A DNA stretch of 64,000 nucleotides, from contig NZ_BILZ01000008.1 of NCBI RefSeq assembly GCF_004000825.1, positions 79,286 through 143,285 on the forward strand. Reading direction: 5' to 3'. This DNA comes from Paenibacillus kobensis NBRC 15729. Lineage in GTDB: Bacteria; Bacillota; Bacilli; Paenibacillales; Paenibacillaceae. Shown piece after piece: positions 17,187-24,265 of this stretch. The notes under the pieces are model-generated. The model worked only from the letters and a program-made list of their open reading frames with translations, was not told the origin of the DNA and searched no databases. The position numbers and the translations under genes were made by a program. The stretch's first letter is position 1, and each line of letters opens with the position of its first letter.

Positions 17187-17879
17187 CTACAGCTTAACCT
17201 CATCTTCGCGCGGCAAGAAGCGGAATGGCGAGCGGCTGCTTGCCCTCTGCATGTTCTTGAGCGACCATACCCACATAATGGCCATGAACGGTGGAACGAT
17301 CCATACCCAGCCGCGTCCGAACGTTAACAGAATCCAATCGTACAATCCATGGAGCAGAAGAGGCACAATTAACGATACGAGCAAAAATTGGCGGCTGCGT
17401 ACAGGAGATGCAAACTTCGCTTTTCCCATATAGTAGCCCATCGTAATGCCGAACAAAGCATGACCGGATACCGGCAGCAGCGCGCGGAACAACAACGAAC
17501 CGAAGTCGGATGGCTGCGTAACCGCGTACAGCACATTCTCCAGCGTAGCAAATCCAAGAGAAATCGATGCGGCATAGACAATTCCATCATACGGCTCGTC
17601 GAATTCGGTATGATTGTAAATGATGTGAAACAGAACGAACCACTTCACACACTCTTCAACGGCGCCTGATAAGCCGAATGCGTCCAGCAGCGGATGGGTG
17701 CCGAGCCAAAGCTCAAGCCCGCGCTGTACGATCATGATCGGGAATAGAATTAATACGCCGATCAAAAACATGCGTACGACCATATGGATCGGCTCCGCTT
17801 CATATTTGTCCTTCAAGTACAAATAGGTGAGCAGGAAAACGCCCGGCGCAATGGCCGCCGTCAATACGGAAAACAGCAT
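17187..17879 (-). CDS. prsW: Glutamic-type intramembrane protease PrsW
   Basis: PrsW makes the site-1 cut in anti-sigma factors such as RsiW, leading to release of an ECF sigma factor under envelope stress. The 230-residue protein has about seven membrane helices, the motif E-E-C-V-K-W near residue 75 (family E-E-x-x-K) and an H-A-L-F-G-I-T-M-G-Y segment near residue 138 that supplies a conserved histidine. Length is normal. The neighbour gudB matches Bacillus order (ypdC/prsW next to gudB). No RsiW/SigW pair is in the window. Confidence 0.92.
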   Translation of the reverse strand: MLFSVLTAAIAPGVFLLTYLYLKDKYEAEPIHMVVRMFLIGVLILFPIMIVQRGLELWLGTHPLLDAFGLSGAVEECVKWFVLFHIIYNHTEFDEPYDGIVYAASISLGFATLENVLYAVTQPSDFGSLLFRALLPVSGHALFGITMGYYMGKAKFASPVRSRQFLLVSLIVPLLLHGLYDWILLTFGRGWVWIVPPFMAIMWVWSLKNMQRASSRSPFRFLPREDEVKL

Positions 17880-17910
17880 GTTGTCCTCTCACCTCCTGTA
17901 AGTGTCATCA

Positions 17911-19161
17911 TTAGACCCAGCCTCTAAACCGCACCGCTTCCGCCATCTTCCTCACGCCTGCCATATACGCGGCTAGCCGCATATCGACGCTGCGCGTCCG
18001 GTGTATTTCATAGACATGCCGAAAGCCTTTGAGCATCATCGCTTCCAGCTTCATGTCGACTTCTTCCTCGCTCCAATAGTAGCCCTGATTATTCTGTACC
18101 CATTCAAAGTAAGACACAATCACGCCGCCTGCGCTTGCAAGCACGTCCGGCACTAACAATATATTCCGCTCCGTAACGATGCGCGTCCCCTCCAGCGTCG
18201 TCGGGCCGTTAGCCGCTTCGACGATGATCGGCGCCTTAATGCGGGGAGCATTCTCTTCTGTAATCTGATTCTCGATCGCGGCAGGCACTAACACATCGCA
18301 GTCGAGCTCCAGCAACTCCTCGTTCGAGATCAGGTTCTGGAACAAATTCGTCACCGTTCCGAACGAATCCCTCTTATCGAGCAAGTCGGGAATGTCGAGC
18401 CCATCTTTATTATACAGCGCGCCGTTCACATCGGAAATACCGATTACGACAGCGCCAGCGTCATACATAAATTTGGCAAGATAGCTGCCGGCATTGCCGA
18501 ATCCTTGCACGACGACCCGCGAGCCTTTAATATCTTTGCCCTTCATGCGAAGCGCCTCGGCGATCATGATGGCAACACCGCGCGCCGTCGCAGTCTCTCT
18601 GCCCTTAGAACCGCCTAACACTAACGGTTTGCCTGTAATAAAACCCGGCGAATCGAATTCGCGGATACGACTGTATTCATCGAGCATCCAGGCCATAATT
18701 TGGGCATTAGTCATGACATCAGGGGCAGGTATATCTTTCGTCGGGCCGACGATTTGGCTGATCGCTCGAACATATCCTCTGCTTAGCAGCTCGAGCTCCC
18801 GAAAGGACATTTTGCGCGGATCGCATATAATGCCGCCCTTGCCCCCTCCGTACGGCAGATCGGCGATGCCGCATTTGAGACTCATCCAGATCGAAAGCGC
18901 TTTAACCTCATTCTCGTTGACATCGGGATGGAAGCGTACGCCTCCTTTTGTCGGACCTACGGCATCATTATGCTGGGCGCGGTAACCGGTGAACACCTTT
19001 GTCGAGCCATCATCCATACGTACCGGAATGCGGACGGACAACACCCGCATCGGCAATTTGAGCAACTCCACCATACTATCGTTGTAGCCAAGCTTACGCA
19101 GTGCCTGTTCAATGACGACCTGTGTCGACTCCAGCACATCATGCGAATCCGTGGAAGCCAT
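17911..19161 (-). CDS. gudB: NAD-dependent glutamate dehydrogenase (Glu/Leu/Phe/Val family)
   Basis: Oxidatively deaminates glutamate to 2-oxoglutarate and ammonia with NAD. The 416-residue chain shows the family motifs P-T-K-G-G-V-R-F-H-P and G-G-G-K-G-G-I with the catalytic lysine (near residue 107), the D-V-M-T-N segment with the catalytic aspartate (near 148), and a C-terminal Rossmann domain (V-Q-G-F-G-N-A-G). No duplication of the kind that silences gudB in laboratory B. subtilis is seen, so the enzyme should be active. The adjacency to the mecA paralogue mirrors the B. subtilis ypbH-gudB pair. Confidence 0.93.
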   Translation of the reverse strand: MASTDSHDVLESTQVVIEQALRKLGYNDSMVELLKLPMRVLSVRIPVRMDDGSTKVFTGYRAQHNDAVGPTKGGVRFHPDVNENEVKALSIWMSLKCGIADLPYGGGKGGIICDPRKMSFRELELLSRGYVRAISQIVGPTKDIPAPDVMTNAQIMAWMLDEYSRIREFDSPGFITGKPLVLGGSKGRETATARGVAIMIAEALRMKGKDIKGSRVVVQGFGNAGSYLAKFMYDAGAVVIGISDVNGALYNKDGLDIPDLLDKRDSFGTVTNLFQNLISNEELLELDCDVLVPAAIENQITEENAPRIKAPIIVEAANGPTTLEGTRIVTERNILLVPDVLASAGGVIVSYFEWVQNNQGYYWSEEEVDMKLEAMMLKGFRHVYEIHRTRSVDMRLAAYMAGVRKMAEAVRFRGWV

Positions 19162-19262
19162 CGTTTAGAACCCCCTATATTCCGGATTGATAGCCAATAA
19201 TCAACGAATAGTATGGTCTGCTCTACCTTCACGTATGCAGCAGACACCGCTGTAAGAATAAG

Positions 19263-19303
19263 AAAGAGCATCCGCGCTGCTTTCTTTGCGCAAGATGCTC
19301 TTT
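19263..19303 (-). terminator. Intrinsic terminator of mecA/ypbH
   Basis: The arms AAAGAGCATC and GATGCTCTTT form a 10-bp stem, followed on the minus strand by TTTCTTATTCTT. It lies 15 bases after the stop codon of the adaptor gene. Confidence 0.75.
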
Positions 19304-19317
19304 AACCCGCTGACGCG

Positions 19318-19932
19318 TCAGTATGAGAAATGCTGACACAATTGGCGTATTGCGCCCTCGTTCATAATCGTCTTGCCGTACTCTTCAAGCACCGCTTCCG
19401 TCACAGACGTTGCTTCGCCGAATTCGGCCAGCAGCGCAATAAGTGCATTGTGTCTGGCTGGATCGATAAAGGAAGGGTCGATAGCCAGTATATATTTGCC
19501 GTTATACGCGAATAACCGTCCATCCTCGGTCAATGCCGACTGCTTCAGTTGGCGGCTGACCGAAATTACATCCTCGAAATCACGGAATGCGTACATGACA
19601 ATATCGCTCTGCTCCAGCGTAACTTCCAATTCGTAGACGTCCTCGTCCGTCTCCTCATCTTCATGAGAGGAATCATCGGCATGCAAATTAACCTTGCCGC
19701 GGGTGACGATCACTACCATACCTTGAGCCGGGAGTGCGAATACTTCTACAGCAAGCGGACCGCTGGCTTCAAATCCGAGCTCGGAATGCGCTTGATCCAT
19801 CATCTCGCTGAACAACTCATTCACCTTCGGAATTTCCCGCCACATGTCCTCTTTCTGTATCCCCCGCTCCAGCAGGTCGTCGAACGTCAGAAATATGCGT
19901 ATTTTGTCTTGGCTCAGCCGTTCGATTTTCAT
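19318..19932 (-). CDS. mecA: MecA-family adaptor protein (ypbH-like position)
   Basis: Adaptor that brings substrates to the ClpC-ClpP protease. The 204-residue protein begins with the conserved M-K-I-E-R-L-S-x-D-K-I-R-I-F start of MecA, has an N-terminal substrate-recognition domain (about 1-80), an acidic linker (H-E-D-E-E-T-D-E-D, about 90-98) and a C-terminal ClpC-binding domain. B. subtilis has two paralogues, MecA and YpbH (MecB); the gene next to gudB is ypbH, so this copy is best seen as that orthologue, although sequence alone does not separate them. The ribosome site is AGGAGGATCC. Confidence 0.88.
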   Translation of the reverse strand: MKIERLSQDKIRIFLTFDDLLERGIQKEDMWREIPKVNELFSEMMDQAHSELGFEASGPLAVEVFALPAQGMVVIVTRGKVNLHADDSSHEDEETDEDVYELEVTLEQSDIVMYAFRDFEDVISVSRQLKQSALTEDGRLFAYNGKYILAIDPSFIDPARHNALIALLAEFGEATSVTEAVLEEYGKTIMNEGAIRQLCQHFSY

Positions 19933-20050
19933 GACAGGATCCTCCTATGCAGCATCTGATATAACAAGGTATGAGAACTACAATGATGTGTGATTCCCTC
20001 ATGCCATATACCTATGTTACCATGTCCGCCCGGCGAATGCACTATCGCTC

Positions 20051-20107
20051 AAAAAAATAGGAGCAGCAGCGTCTTATAAAGCTCTTGTTCGACGCTGCTG
20101 CTCCTAT
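20051..20107 (-). terminator. Strong intrinsic terminator of the small membrane-anchored protein gene
   Basis: A perfect 17-bp inverted repeat (20057-20073 with 20091-20107; core GGAGCAGCAGCGTC) followed on the minus strand by TTTTTTT. It lies 9 bases after the stop codon at 20116. Confidence 0.9.
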
Positions 20108-20115
20108 TGATTGGA

Positions 20116-20475
20116 TCAATGATGTTTTACACTTGTGTCTGTCGGCAGGCTGCCGCCCGTGGCCGAATGGAGTATCGCTTCCGTTTGCCGCTTGAGCTCC
20201 GGATCGCTCTCAACGAGCGCGCCTATTTGCTGCCATGCTTCTGCGGAATTGCCTGCGGAAGCGGCTGACGGCTTTGGGGCTGCATGCGCGGCCTCCTTGC
20301 TCCAATGGTTCAGCTTCCGCTCCATTACCTTGCCGAACAACCGGCTTCTGGCGGAAGACATCACCTCTCCTGCTGCGTCGACTGCCCACGCCGTCATACC
20401 GGGCCGTTTGCGCGATGCGTACATCGCTGCCGCCATACCGAGCAAACCGCCAATAATAAACCCGCTCATTTTCAT
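20116..20475 (-). CDS. Uncharacterised small membrane-anchored protein
   Basis: A 119-residue protein with one N-terminal hydrophobic helix rich in glycine and alanine (about 3-20: G-F-I-I-G-G-L-L-G-M-A-A-A-M) followed by an R-K-R stop-transfer sequence, then an Ala/Ser-rich soluble part. The anchor recalls YtxH-like proteins, but I would not name a family. The start is set at the ATG at 20475, with AAAGGAG 12 bases upstream; the longer open frame to 20628 has no ribosome site. It stands alone, with its own strong terminator, divergent from the deacetylase gene. Confidence 0.6.
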   Translation of the reverse strand: MKMSGFIIGGLLGMAAAMYASRKRPGMTAWAVDAAGEVMSSARSRLFGKVMERKLNHWSKEAAHAAPKPSAASAGNSAEAWQQIGALVESDPELKRQTEAILHSATGGSLPTDTSVKHH

Positions 20476-20636
20476 CTCGATGACCAACTCCTTTCTGTTT
20501 CCGATATGCGCTTCCATCGTTTCCAGCCGGAGCGCCGCTGCCGGATTCAGCGTTCCGTCCTTTAGTTTGCACTCGTCCTGCAACGGCATCCTCGTGAAAA
20601 ATAGGAAAAGACGAATACAAAGGCCCAAGATAAATA

Positions 20637-20645
20637 TGATACAAT
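20637..20645 (+). promoter_or_regulatory. Extended -10 promoter of the polysaccharide deacetylase gene
   Basis: TG-A-TACAAT at 20637-20645 on the plus strand fits an extended -10 element; no good -35 box is present 17 bp upstream. The start of transcription would be about 60 bases before the ATG at 20714. Confidence 0.4.
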
Positions 20646-20713
20646 GATGGCGTGTTCCATCCCATAATGGCCACGCAGACTATATTACAAAACGTATAAC
20701 GGAGGTCTACCCC

Positions 20714-21694
20714 ATGAATCGCATGCTGAAAGCATCCGTTCTGCTTGCGCTGGCCGCTTCGCTTGCTGCTTGCGGCTCGACTAACAAAGGCGAGAACAAG
20801 CCGCCGGCTGAGACTGTCACAGCAGAAAATCCGGCCGCAGCGCCAGACAAGCCCGCAGATTCGGCCACAGACGACACAAAGACTCCGCCGGCAGATCAAT
20901 CGACTGATATTGGAGCCGGACAGACCGATGGCAGCACAACGAATGGAACGACCGGGAATGGAACGAATGGCAGCACCGGCCAAACGAGCGGCTCCGCCGA
21001 AGGGACTGACCAACCGGCGCAAGTCGATGAGAAGCCCGTCAAGCTGTATCGAATGAACAAGGTTTACCGGTTCGTGCCGATCGACAAAGAAACGACGACA
21101 GACAAAGTCGTACTGCTCACCTTCGACGATGGTCCGAAAGAATTGGAACAACTGACGAGTATGCTCGATACGCTCGACAAGCATAAAGCTAAGGCGATTT
21201 TCTTCGTCAACGGCTACCGGGTCAAAGCGCATCCCGAGCTGCTGAAGCTCATTCATGAGCGGGGGCAAACCGTCGGCAACCATTCGTGGGACCATATCGA
21301 TCTGAAGAAAGAAAGCCAAGCATCGGTTGAGAAGCAAGTAGGAGACGTTATCAAGATCGTAGAAGACACGATCGGCGAAGCACCCAAATTTTTCCGTCCT
21401 CCGTTCGGTTCAGGCAACGACGGCGTGAAGAAATTCGTAAAGGATAACGGCATGTTATATATGACCTGGTCGAACGGATCACTCGATTGGGATACGAAGA
21501 ATAAGAATAAGCCGGAAGCGGTCATCGCCAATGTGCTGGAACAGCTTCACCCTGGGGCGAACATTCTTATGCATGAACTGCCGTGGACCGATAAAGCGCT
21601 GGATGAGCTGTTGACGAAGCTGGAGGAGAAAGGCTATGGCTTTATCGACCCTGCTACGATCGAGACGGTAACCGACGCGCCAACTGCCCAATAA
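20714..21694 (+). CDS. Polysaccharide deacetylase lipoprotein (NodB domain)
   Basis: Probably removes N-acetyl groups from peptidoglycan or another surface polysaccharide outside the cell. The 326-residue product has a signal sequence and lipobox (S-L-A-A-C, cysteine near residue 20), a long Pro/Thr/Gly/Asp-rich linker (about 21-105), then a NodB domain with motif 1 T-F-D-D-G-P (metal aspartates, near 137), motif 2 H-S-W-D-H (near 197) and motif 3 R-P-P-F-G (near 232). A histidine near the end (M-H-E-L-P) fits motif 5. The ribosome site is GGAGGT. It is the first of three plus-strand genes; substrate unknown. Confidence 0.9.
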   Translation: MNRMLKASVLLALAASLAACGSTNKGENKPPAETVTAENPAAAPDKPADSATDDTKTPPADQSTDIGAGQTDGSTTNGTTGNGTNGSTGQTSGSAEGTDQPAQVDEKPVKLYRMNKVYRFVPIDKETTTDKVVLLTFDDGPKELEQLTSMLDTLDKHKAKAIFFVNGYRVKAHPELLKLIHERGQTVGNHSWDHIDLKKESQASVEKQVGDVIKIVEDTIGEAPKFFRPPFGSGNDGVKKFVKDNGMLYMTWSNGSLDWDTKNKNKPEAVIANVLEQLHPGANILMHELPWTDKALDELLTKLEEKGYGFIDPATIETVTDAPTAQ

Positions 21695-21697
21695 ATG

Positions 21698-21748
21698 AAA
21701 AAAAGCCGTCCTTGTCAGGAGGCAGTGATCGACTGCTTTCCTAACAAG
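21698..21748 (-). terminator. Terminator overlapping the 3' end of the small membrane protein gene
   Basis: On the minus strand the arms CTTGTTAGGAAAGCAG and CTGCCTCCTGACAAG (21711-21748) pair with few mismatches and are followed, after GACGGC, by TTTTTTT. The stem contains the last codons and stop (21715) of the minus-strand gene, so coding and termination signals overlap. The convergent deacetylase gene ends just before it. Confidence 0.7.
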
Positions 21749-21945
21749 AACAGCACAACAATAAGTACTAGGAATAATAAAAACAAACCATTATAAAACC
21801 ATTGAGTGGTCTGCTGCTTATTGGACGGATGCTTCTTCCGTCTCGGCGGCAGACCATTATCATCACCTGCGACCATCTCTTCGATTGGCTCCGTATAGCT
21901 GACTTTTCTTCCGCTCCGCGATCCAAACTTCGCCATTCGACTCAT
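21715..21945 (-). CDS. Small single-span membrane protein
   Basis: A 76-residue protein with a basic, soluble N-terminal part (about 1-47, including R-R-K-K-H) and a C-terminal hydrophobic helix (about 50-69: F-L-L-F-L-V-L-I-V-V-L-F-L-L), so probably tail-anchored. Its ATG overlaps the stop codon of the CPBP protease gene (ATGA), which implies translational coupling and perhaps a shared task. AAGGA precedes the start. No family recognised. Confidence 0.6.
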   Translation of the reverse strand: MSRMAKFGSRSGRKVSYTEPIEEMVAGDDNGLPPRRKKHPSNKQQTTQWFYNGLFLLFLVLIVVLFLLGKQSITAS

Positions 21946-22541
21946 CGTTCTTCATTCCTTCGAAACCGAATAATCAAGCCCATCGTGGCGTCCACCAGAA
22001 AGTGCGTCATAATAGGCGCCCACAATGTACCGCTTTCTATATAAATCCATCCAAGTCCATAACTGATGGAGAATACGAGTCCCGTCGGAATCCAGTGCCG
22101 CAAATAACGGACGTGGATTGCCGCGAACAGAATACTCGTCCAATACGGTCCGAACGAATGCTGAACCGCGCCCCGGAACAGCATCTCCTCGCAGACGGAT
22201 ACGACGAACGACATGACGATAATATGCCATACCGGACGCGCCTGGAATAACCGTTCATTCACGCCTCCGTCGTCCGACACGTCATCCGGAACAAACCGTG
22301 AAATCAGCAGGTCAACCAAGATGACAGCTGCCGCAAGACCGAGTCCGAACATCCAGAAGCGGTCGTTATCCGGAACTTGAAGCAAATGAATCGGATTTCG
22401 GTGCTGAAATAAAATCCATATGATACCGATAATAAGGGTAAGCGCTTGCGTTGCATACAAATTGATCAAGAGAAGCCGGTCATCCAACTGATCGACGCTC
22501 ACTTGCCGTAACCGGATCTTTTTCAAGTCGAATTTTTTCAT
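21942..22541 (-). CDS. CPBP-family intramembrane glutamic protease
   Basis: The 199-residue membrane protein has about five hydrophobic helices and the Abi/CPBP (Rce1-like) motifs: E-E-M-L-F-R-G near residue 117, an H-V-R-Y-L-R-H segment (near 143), and a final H-F-L-V-D-A near residue 183. These supply the glutamate and histidines of the active site. Such proteins act in CAAX-type processing, bacteriocin immunity or other membrane proteolysis; which applies here cannot be told. It overlaps the next small membrane gene by four bases. Confidence 0.85.
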   Translation of the reverse strand: MKKFDLKKIRLRQVSVDQLDDRLLLINLYATQALTLIIGIIWILFQHRNPIHLLQVPDNDRFWMFGLGLAAAVILVDLLISRFVPDDVSDDGGVNERLFQARPVWHIIVMSFVVSVCEEMLFRGAVQHSFGPYWTSILFAAIHVRYLRHWIPTGLVFSISYGLGWIYIESGTLWAPIMTHFLVDATMGLIIRFRRNEER

Positions 22542-22641
22542 GTCTTACCGCCTGTCCATAAACGTATTATTTCCTTTTTCCCTTTAATGGCCTATACTAT
22601 TACCATAATACATAATTCGCCATAATTCGATATTGTCATCG

Positions 22642-22669
22642 AGGAAATCATCACAACTTCGATGAATTT
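22642..22669 (+). promoter_or_regulatory. SigH-like promoter of the unknown gene at 22715
   Basis: AGGAAAT (22642-22648) is followed after 12 bp by GATGAATTT (22661-22669). This agrees with the Bacillus SigH consensus (AGGA-A/T-A/T-T, 11-12 bp, R-N-N-GAAT-W-W) except for the base two before AGGA. Transcription would start about 40 bases before the ATG. A SigA-type -10 TATACT lies further down (22681-22686), without a clear -35. Confidence 0.5.
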
Positions 22670-22714
22670 CTTCCAAATTATATACTATTATTCGCGAGAA
22701 GGAGTTTCATAATT

Positions 22715-23629
22715 ATGAACAAACGTTTATCCAGAACAGAAATGCTCATTAGCCTAGGATTTCTGTTTATGCTCGTATGTACCGTTGGCGCTTTTTTCTT
22801 CGGCGTCCAAGTCGGCACCGACAGGACTACAGCCAACTATGAAGTTCAAAAACAGTTAAACAGCAAACCTGTAACGTCTACCGCCTTGCAGCAGCAAGAC
22901 CTGGTTTCGTTCTATCATACGGTATTTATGCCTTATCGTGAATTCCAATCGGAATGGATCGACCTCATCGAACAAGCCAACGTAAAGCAAACGACCGACT
23001 TCCCATCCGATCTGAAACGGATGTCGTCGCTTGCCCAGCAGAAATTCAACGAGATCTCGGCGATCAAAGTTCCTGCATCGTCACTGCTGGAACAATCGCA
23101 GCAGCAATTGCTCAAAAGCTTGTCCGGCTTCCAAGCCGATTCGAAAAAGCTGTCCGTCAGCGGAAGCAGCCAATCGGTTGATCAACTGCTCGCAGCTATG
23201 CGCAAAGACGACAACTACAAGCAAGGCGTAAGCCAGTCTCTTCATGGCCAACAATCGTACTATGATGCCATGTTGAAATGGGCAGCTGGAATGAACCATG
23301 ATATTCCAAGCGAAATCGTTATGCCGAAAGATATGAAGACGGCATCTTGGAGCAAGCTCCCTCTTGCCGCCAAAAACAAACTAAGTGCCGATATTCTTAC
23401 TGCAAACGGCATGCTCGTTAATTATTACCCGCAAGATCTTACAAGCCGGATTGACGAGTTTATCAGCTCTGGACAAGCCGGCAAACTGAAGCTTGGACTT
23501 ATCGGTCCAATCTCTGAACTGCTCGCTGATACGAAAGCGATTCGCAGCGGCGACTACAAAAGCAATATGAGCCGGCTTTATTCGAATCAAGTGCTTCCTC
23601 AACTGCCGTTCTTCTTGCCAGGCGAATAA
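22715..23629 (+). CDS. Uncharacterised membrane-anchored protein
   Basis: I do not recognise this 304-residue protein. It has one N-terminal membrane helix (about 11-31: L-I-S-L-G-F-L-F-M-L-V-C-T-V-G) after a basic start, and the rest (about 35-304) should lie outside the cell. That part is hydrophilic, rich in Q, S, K and L, lacks cysteine, and looks largely alpha-helical. No catalytic motif is seen. AGAAGGAG precedes the ATG. It is on the plus strand, convergent with the rhodanese gene (9-base gap), and a SigH-like promoter suggests expression at the start of stationary phase or sporulation. Confidence 0.75.
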   Translation: MNKRLSRTEMLISLGFLFMLVCTVGAFFFGVQVGTDRTTANYEVQKQLNSKPVTSTALQQQDLVSFYHTVFMPYREFQSEWIDLIEQANVKQTTDFPSDLKRMSSLAQQKFNEISAIKVPASSLLEQSQQQLLKSLSGFQADSKKLSVSGSSQSVDQLLAAMRKDDNYKQGVSQSLHGQQSYYDAMLKWAAGMNHDIPSEIVMPKDMKTASWSKLPLAAKNKLSADILTANGMLVNYYPQDLTSRIDEFISSGQAGKLKLGLIGPISELLADTKAIRSGDYKSNMSRLYSNQVLPQLPFFLPGE

Positions 23630-23638
23630 GCAATTGCT

Positions 23639-23965
23639 TCAGTCATATTGAAACCCTTGACGGGCAGCGACGGCTGCGATGCCACCCTCGACATTGAGGA
23701 GTGCTTCGTAGCCGTTTTCTTGCATATACCGGCATACTGCCTGGCTTCTAACTCCATGTGCACACATGATATATAACGTATCCTCTTGGCTAAGACTTGC
23801 CATCAGATCCGGAAATACGCTCATTGGCAGATGACGAGATCCCTCAAGATGATAATAATCCCATTCCTGAAGCTCCCTCACATCAATAATCTGATCCGCC
23901 TTCACAAGTCCGTTGGCCAATAATCGAAGAAGCTCTTCCGCATCGATATCTTCCCACTGTTTCAC
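23639..23965 (-). CDS. Rhodanese-like domain protein
   Basis: A single rhodanese domain of 108 residues. The active-site loop is M-C-A-H-G-V-R-S, with the catalytic cysteine near residue 67, and the D-V-R-E start of the domain is at about 26-29. Such stand-alone domains carry sulfur as a persulfide or act in sulfur relay and stress; the particular role is not shown by context. It has its own promoter (23995-24023) and stands alone between two plus-strand genes. Confidence 0.9.
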   Translation of the reverse strand: MKQWEDIDAEELLRLLANGLVKADQIIDVRELQEWDYYHLEGSRHLPMSVFPDLMASLSQEDTLYIMCAHGVRSQAVCRYMQENGYEALLNVEGGIAAVAARQGFQYD

Positions 23966-23994
23966 CGCGATTCCCCCTCTCCTGCATGCAATGA

Positions 23995-24023
23995 ATCATA
24001 ACGAAAAATTCACATATCGGCAA
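23995..24023 (-). promoter_or_regulatory. SigA promoter of the rhodanese gene
   Basis: On the minus strand TTGCCG (24018-24023) and TATGAT (23995-24000) are separated by exactly 17 bp. Transcription should start about 20-25 bases before the ATG at 23965. Confidence 0.65.
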
Positions 24024-24032
24024 GTTTCGGCA

Positions 24033-24060
24033 TTGCATTCCACCTGCCCGTTGCTATAAA
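24033..24060 (+). promoter_or_regulatory. Putative SigA promoter of serA
   Basis: TTGCAT (24033-24038) and TATAAA (24055-24060) are 16 bp apart, and the -10 box has a TGC extension. Transcription would begin near 24067, giving an untranslated leader of about 200 bases before serA. It is divergent from the rhodanese promoter, with a 9-bp gap. Confidence 0.5.
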
Positions 24061-24077
24061 ATAGTAGACGTTATATC

Positions 24078-24230
24078 TTATTGACGAATATCTGTTTTAT
24101 TGGACAACCATTCGTCCCGCTGCTGCAGACCGGTATCGGGACGATGTTTTTTAACTCCCGGCATTCGCCGCTTCACTTCGTCGAATGACTCCTTAACAGG
24201 GGTTTTTCCTACATATTCATGGATTTGCAT
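24078..24230 (-). CDS. Candidate 50-residue ORF antisense to the serA leader
   Basis: An ATG at 24230 opens a frame of 50 codons ending in TAA at 24078. The product is hydrophilic and basic, with protein-like composition (segments such as E-S-F-D-E-V-K-R-R-M-P and R-D-E-W-L-S-N-K). It lacks a convincing ribosome site; a weak TTGATT-17 bp-TACAAC promoter lies directly upstream, which would make it nearly leaderless. The same bases form the terminator-like hairpin of the serA leader on the other strand, so one of the two readings may be accidental. Confidence 0.3.
   Translation of the reverse strand: MQIHEYVGKTPVKESFDEVKRRMPGVKKHRPDTGLQQRDEWLSNKTDIRQ
24113..24153 (+). terminator. Terminator-like hairpin in the serA leader
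   Basis: CGTCCCG and CGGGACG (7-bp stem) enclose a 17-base region and are followed by ATGTTTTTT on the plus strand. No plus-strand gene ends nearby, so if functional it would act on the serA leader as an attenuator or as insulation. No T-box motif or known riboswitch consensus was found in the leader. Confidence 0.45.
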
Positions 24231-24265
24231 TACGTTGTAACGATCAGACAGGAGGCAATCAACGC

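Noticed and set aside
24067..24265. T-box or known riboswitch before serA
   Set aside because: I looked for the T-box AGGGTGG and other familiar consensus blocks and found none; only a plain hairpin with a U-tract is present.
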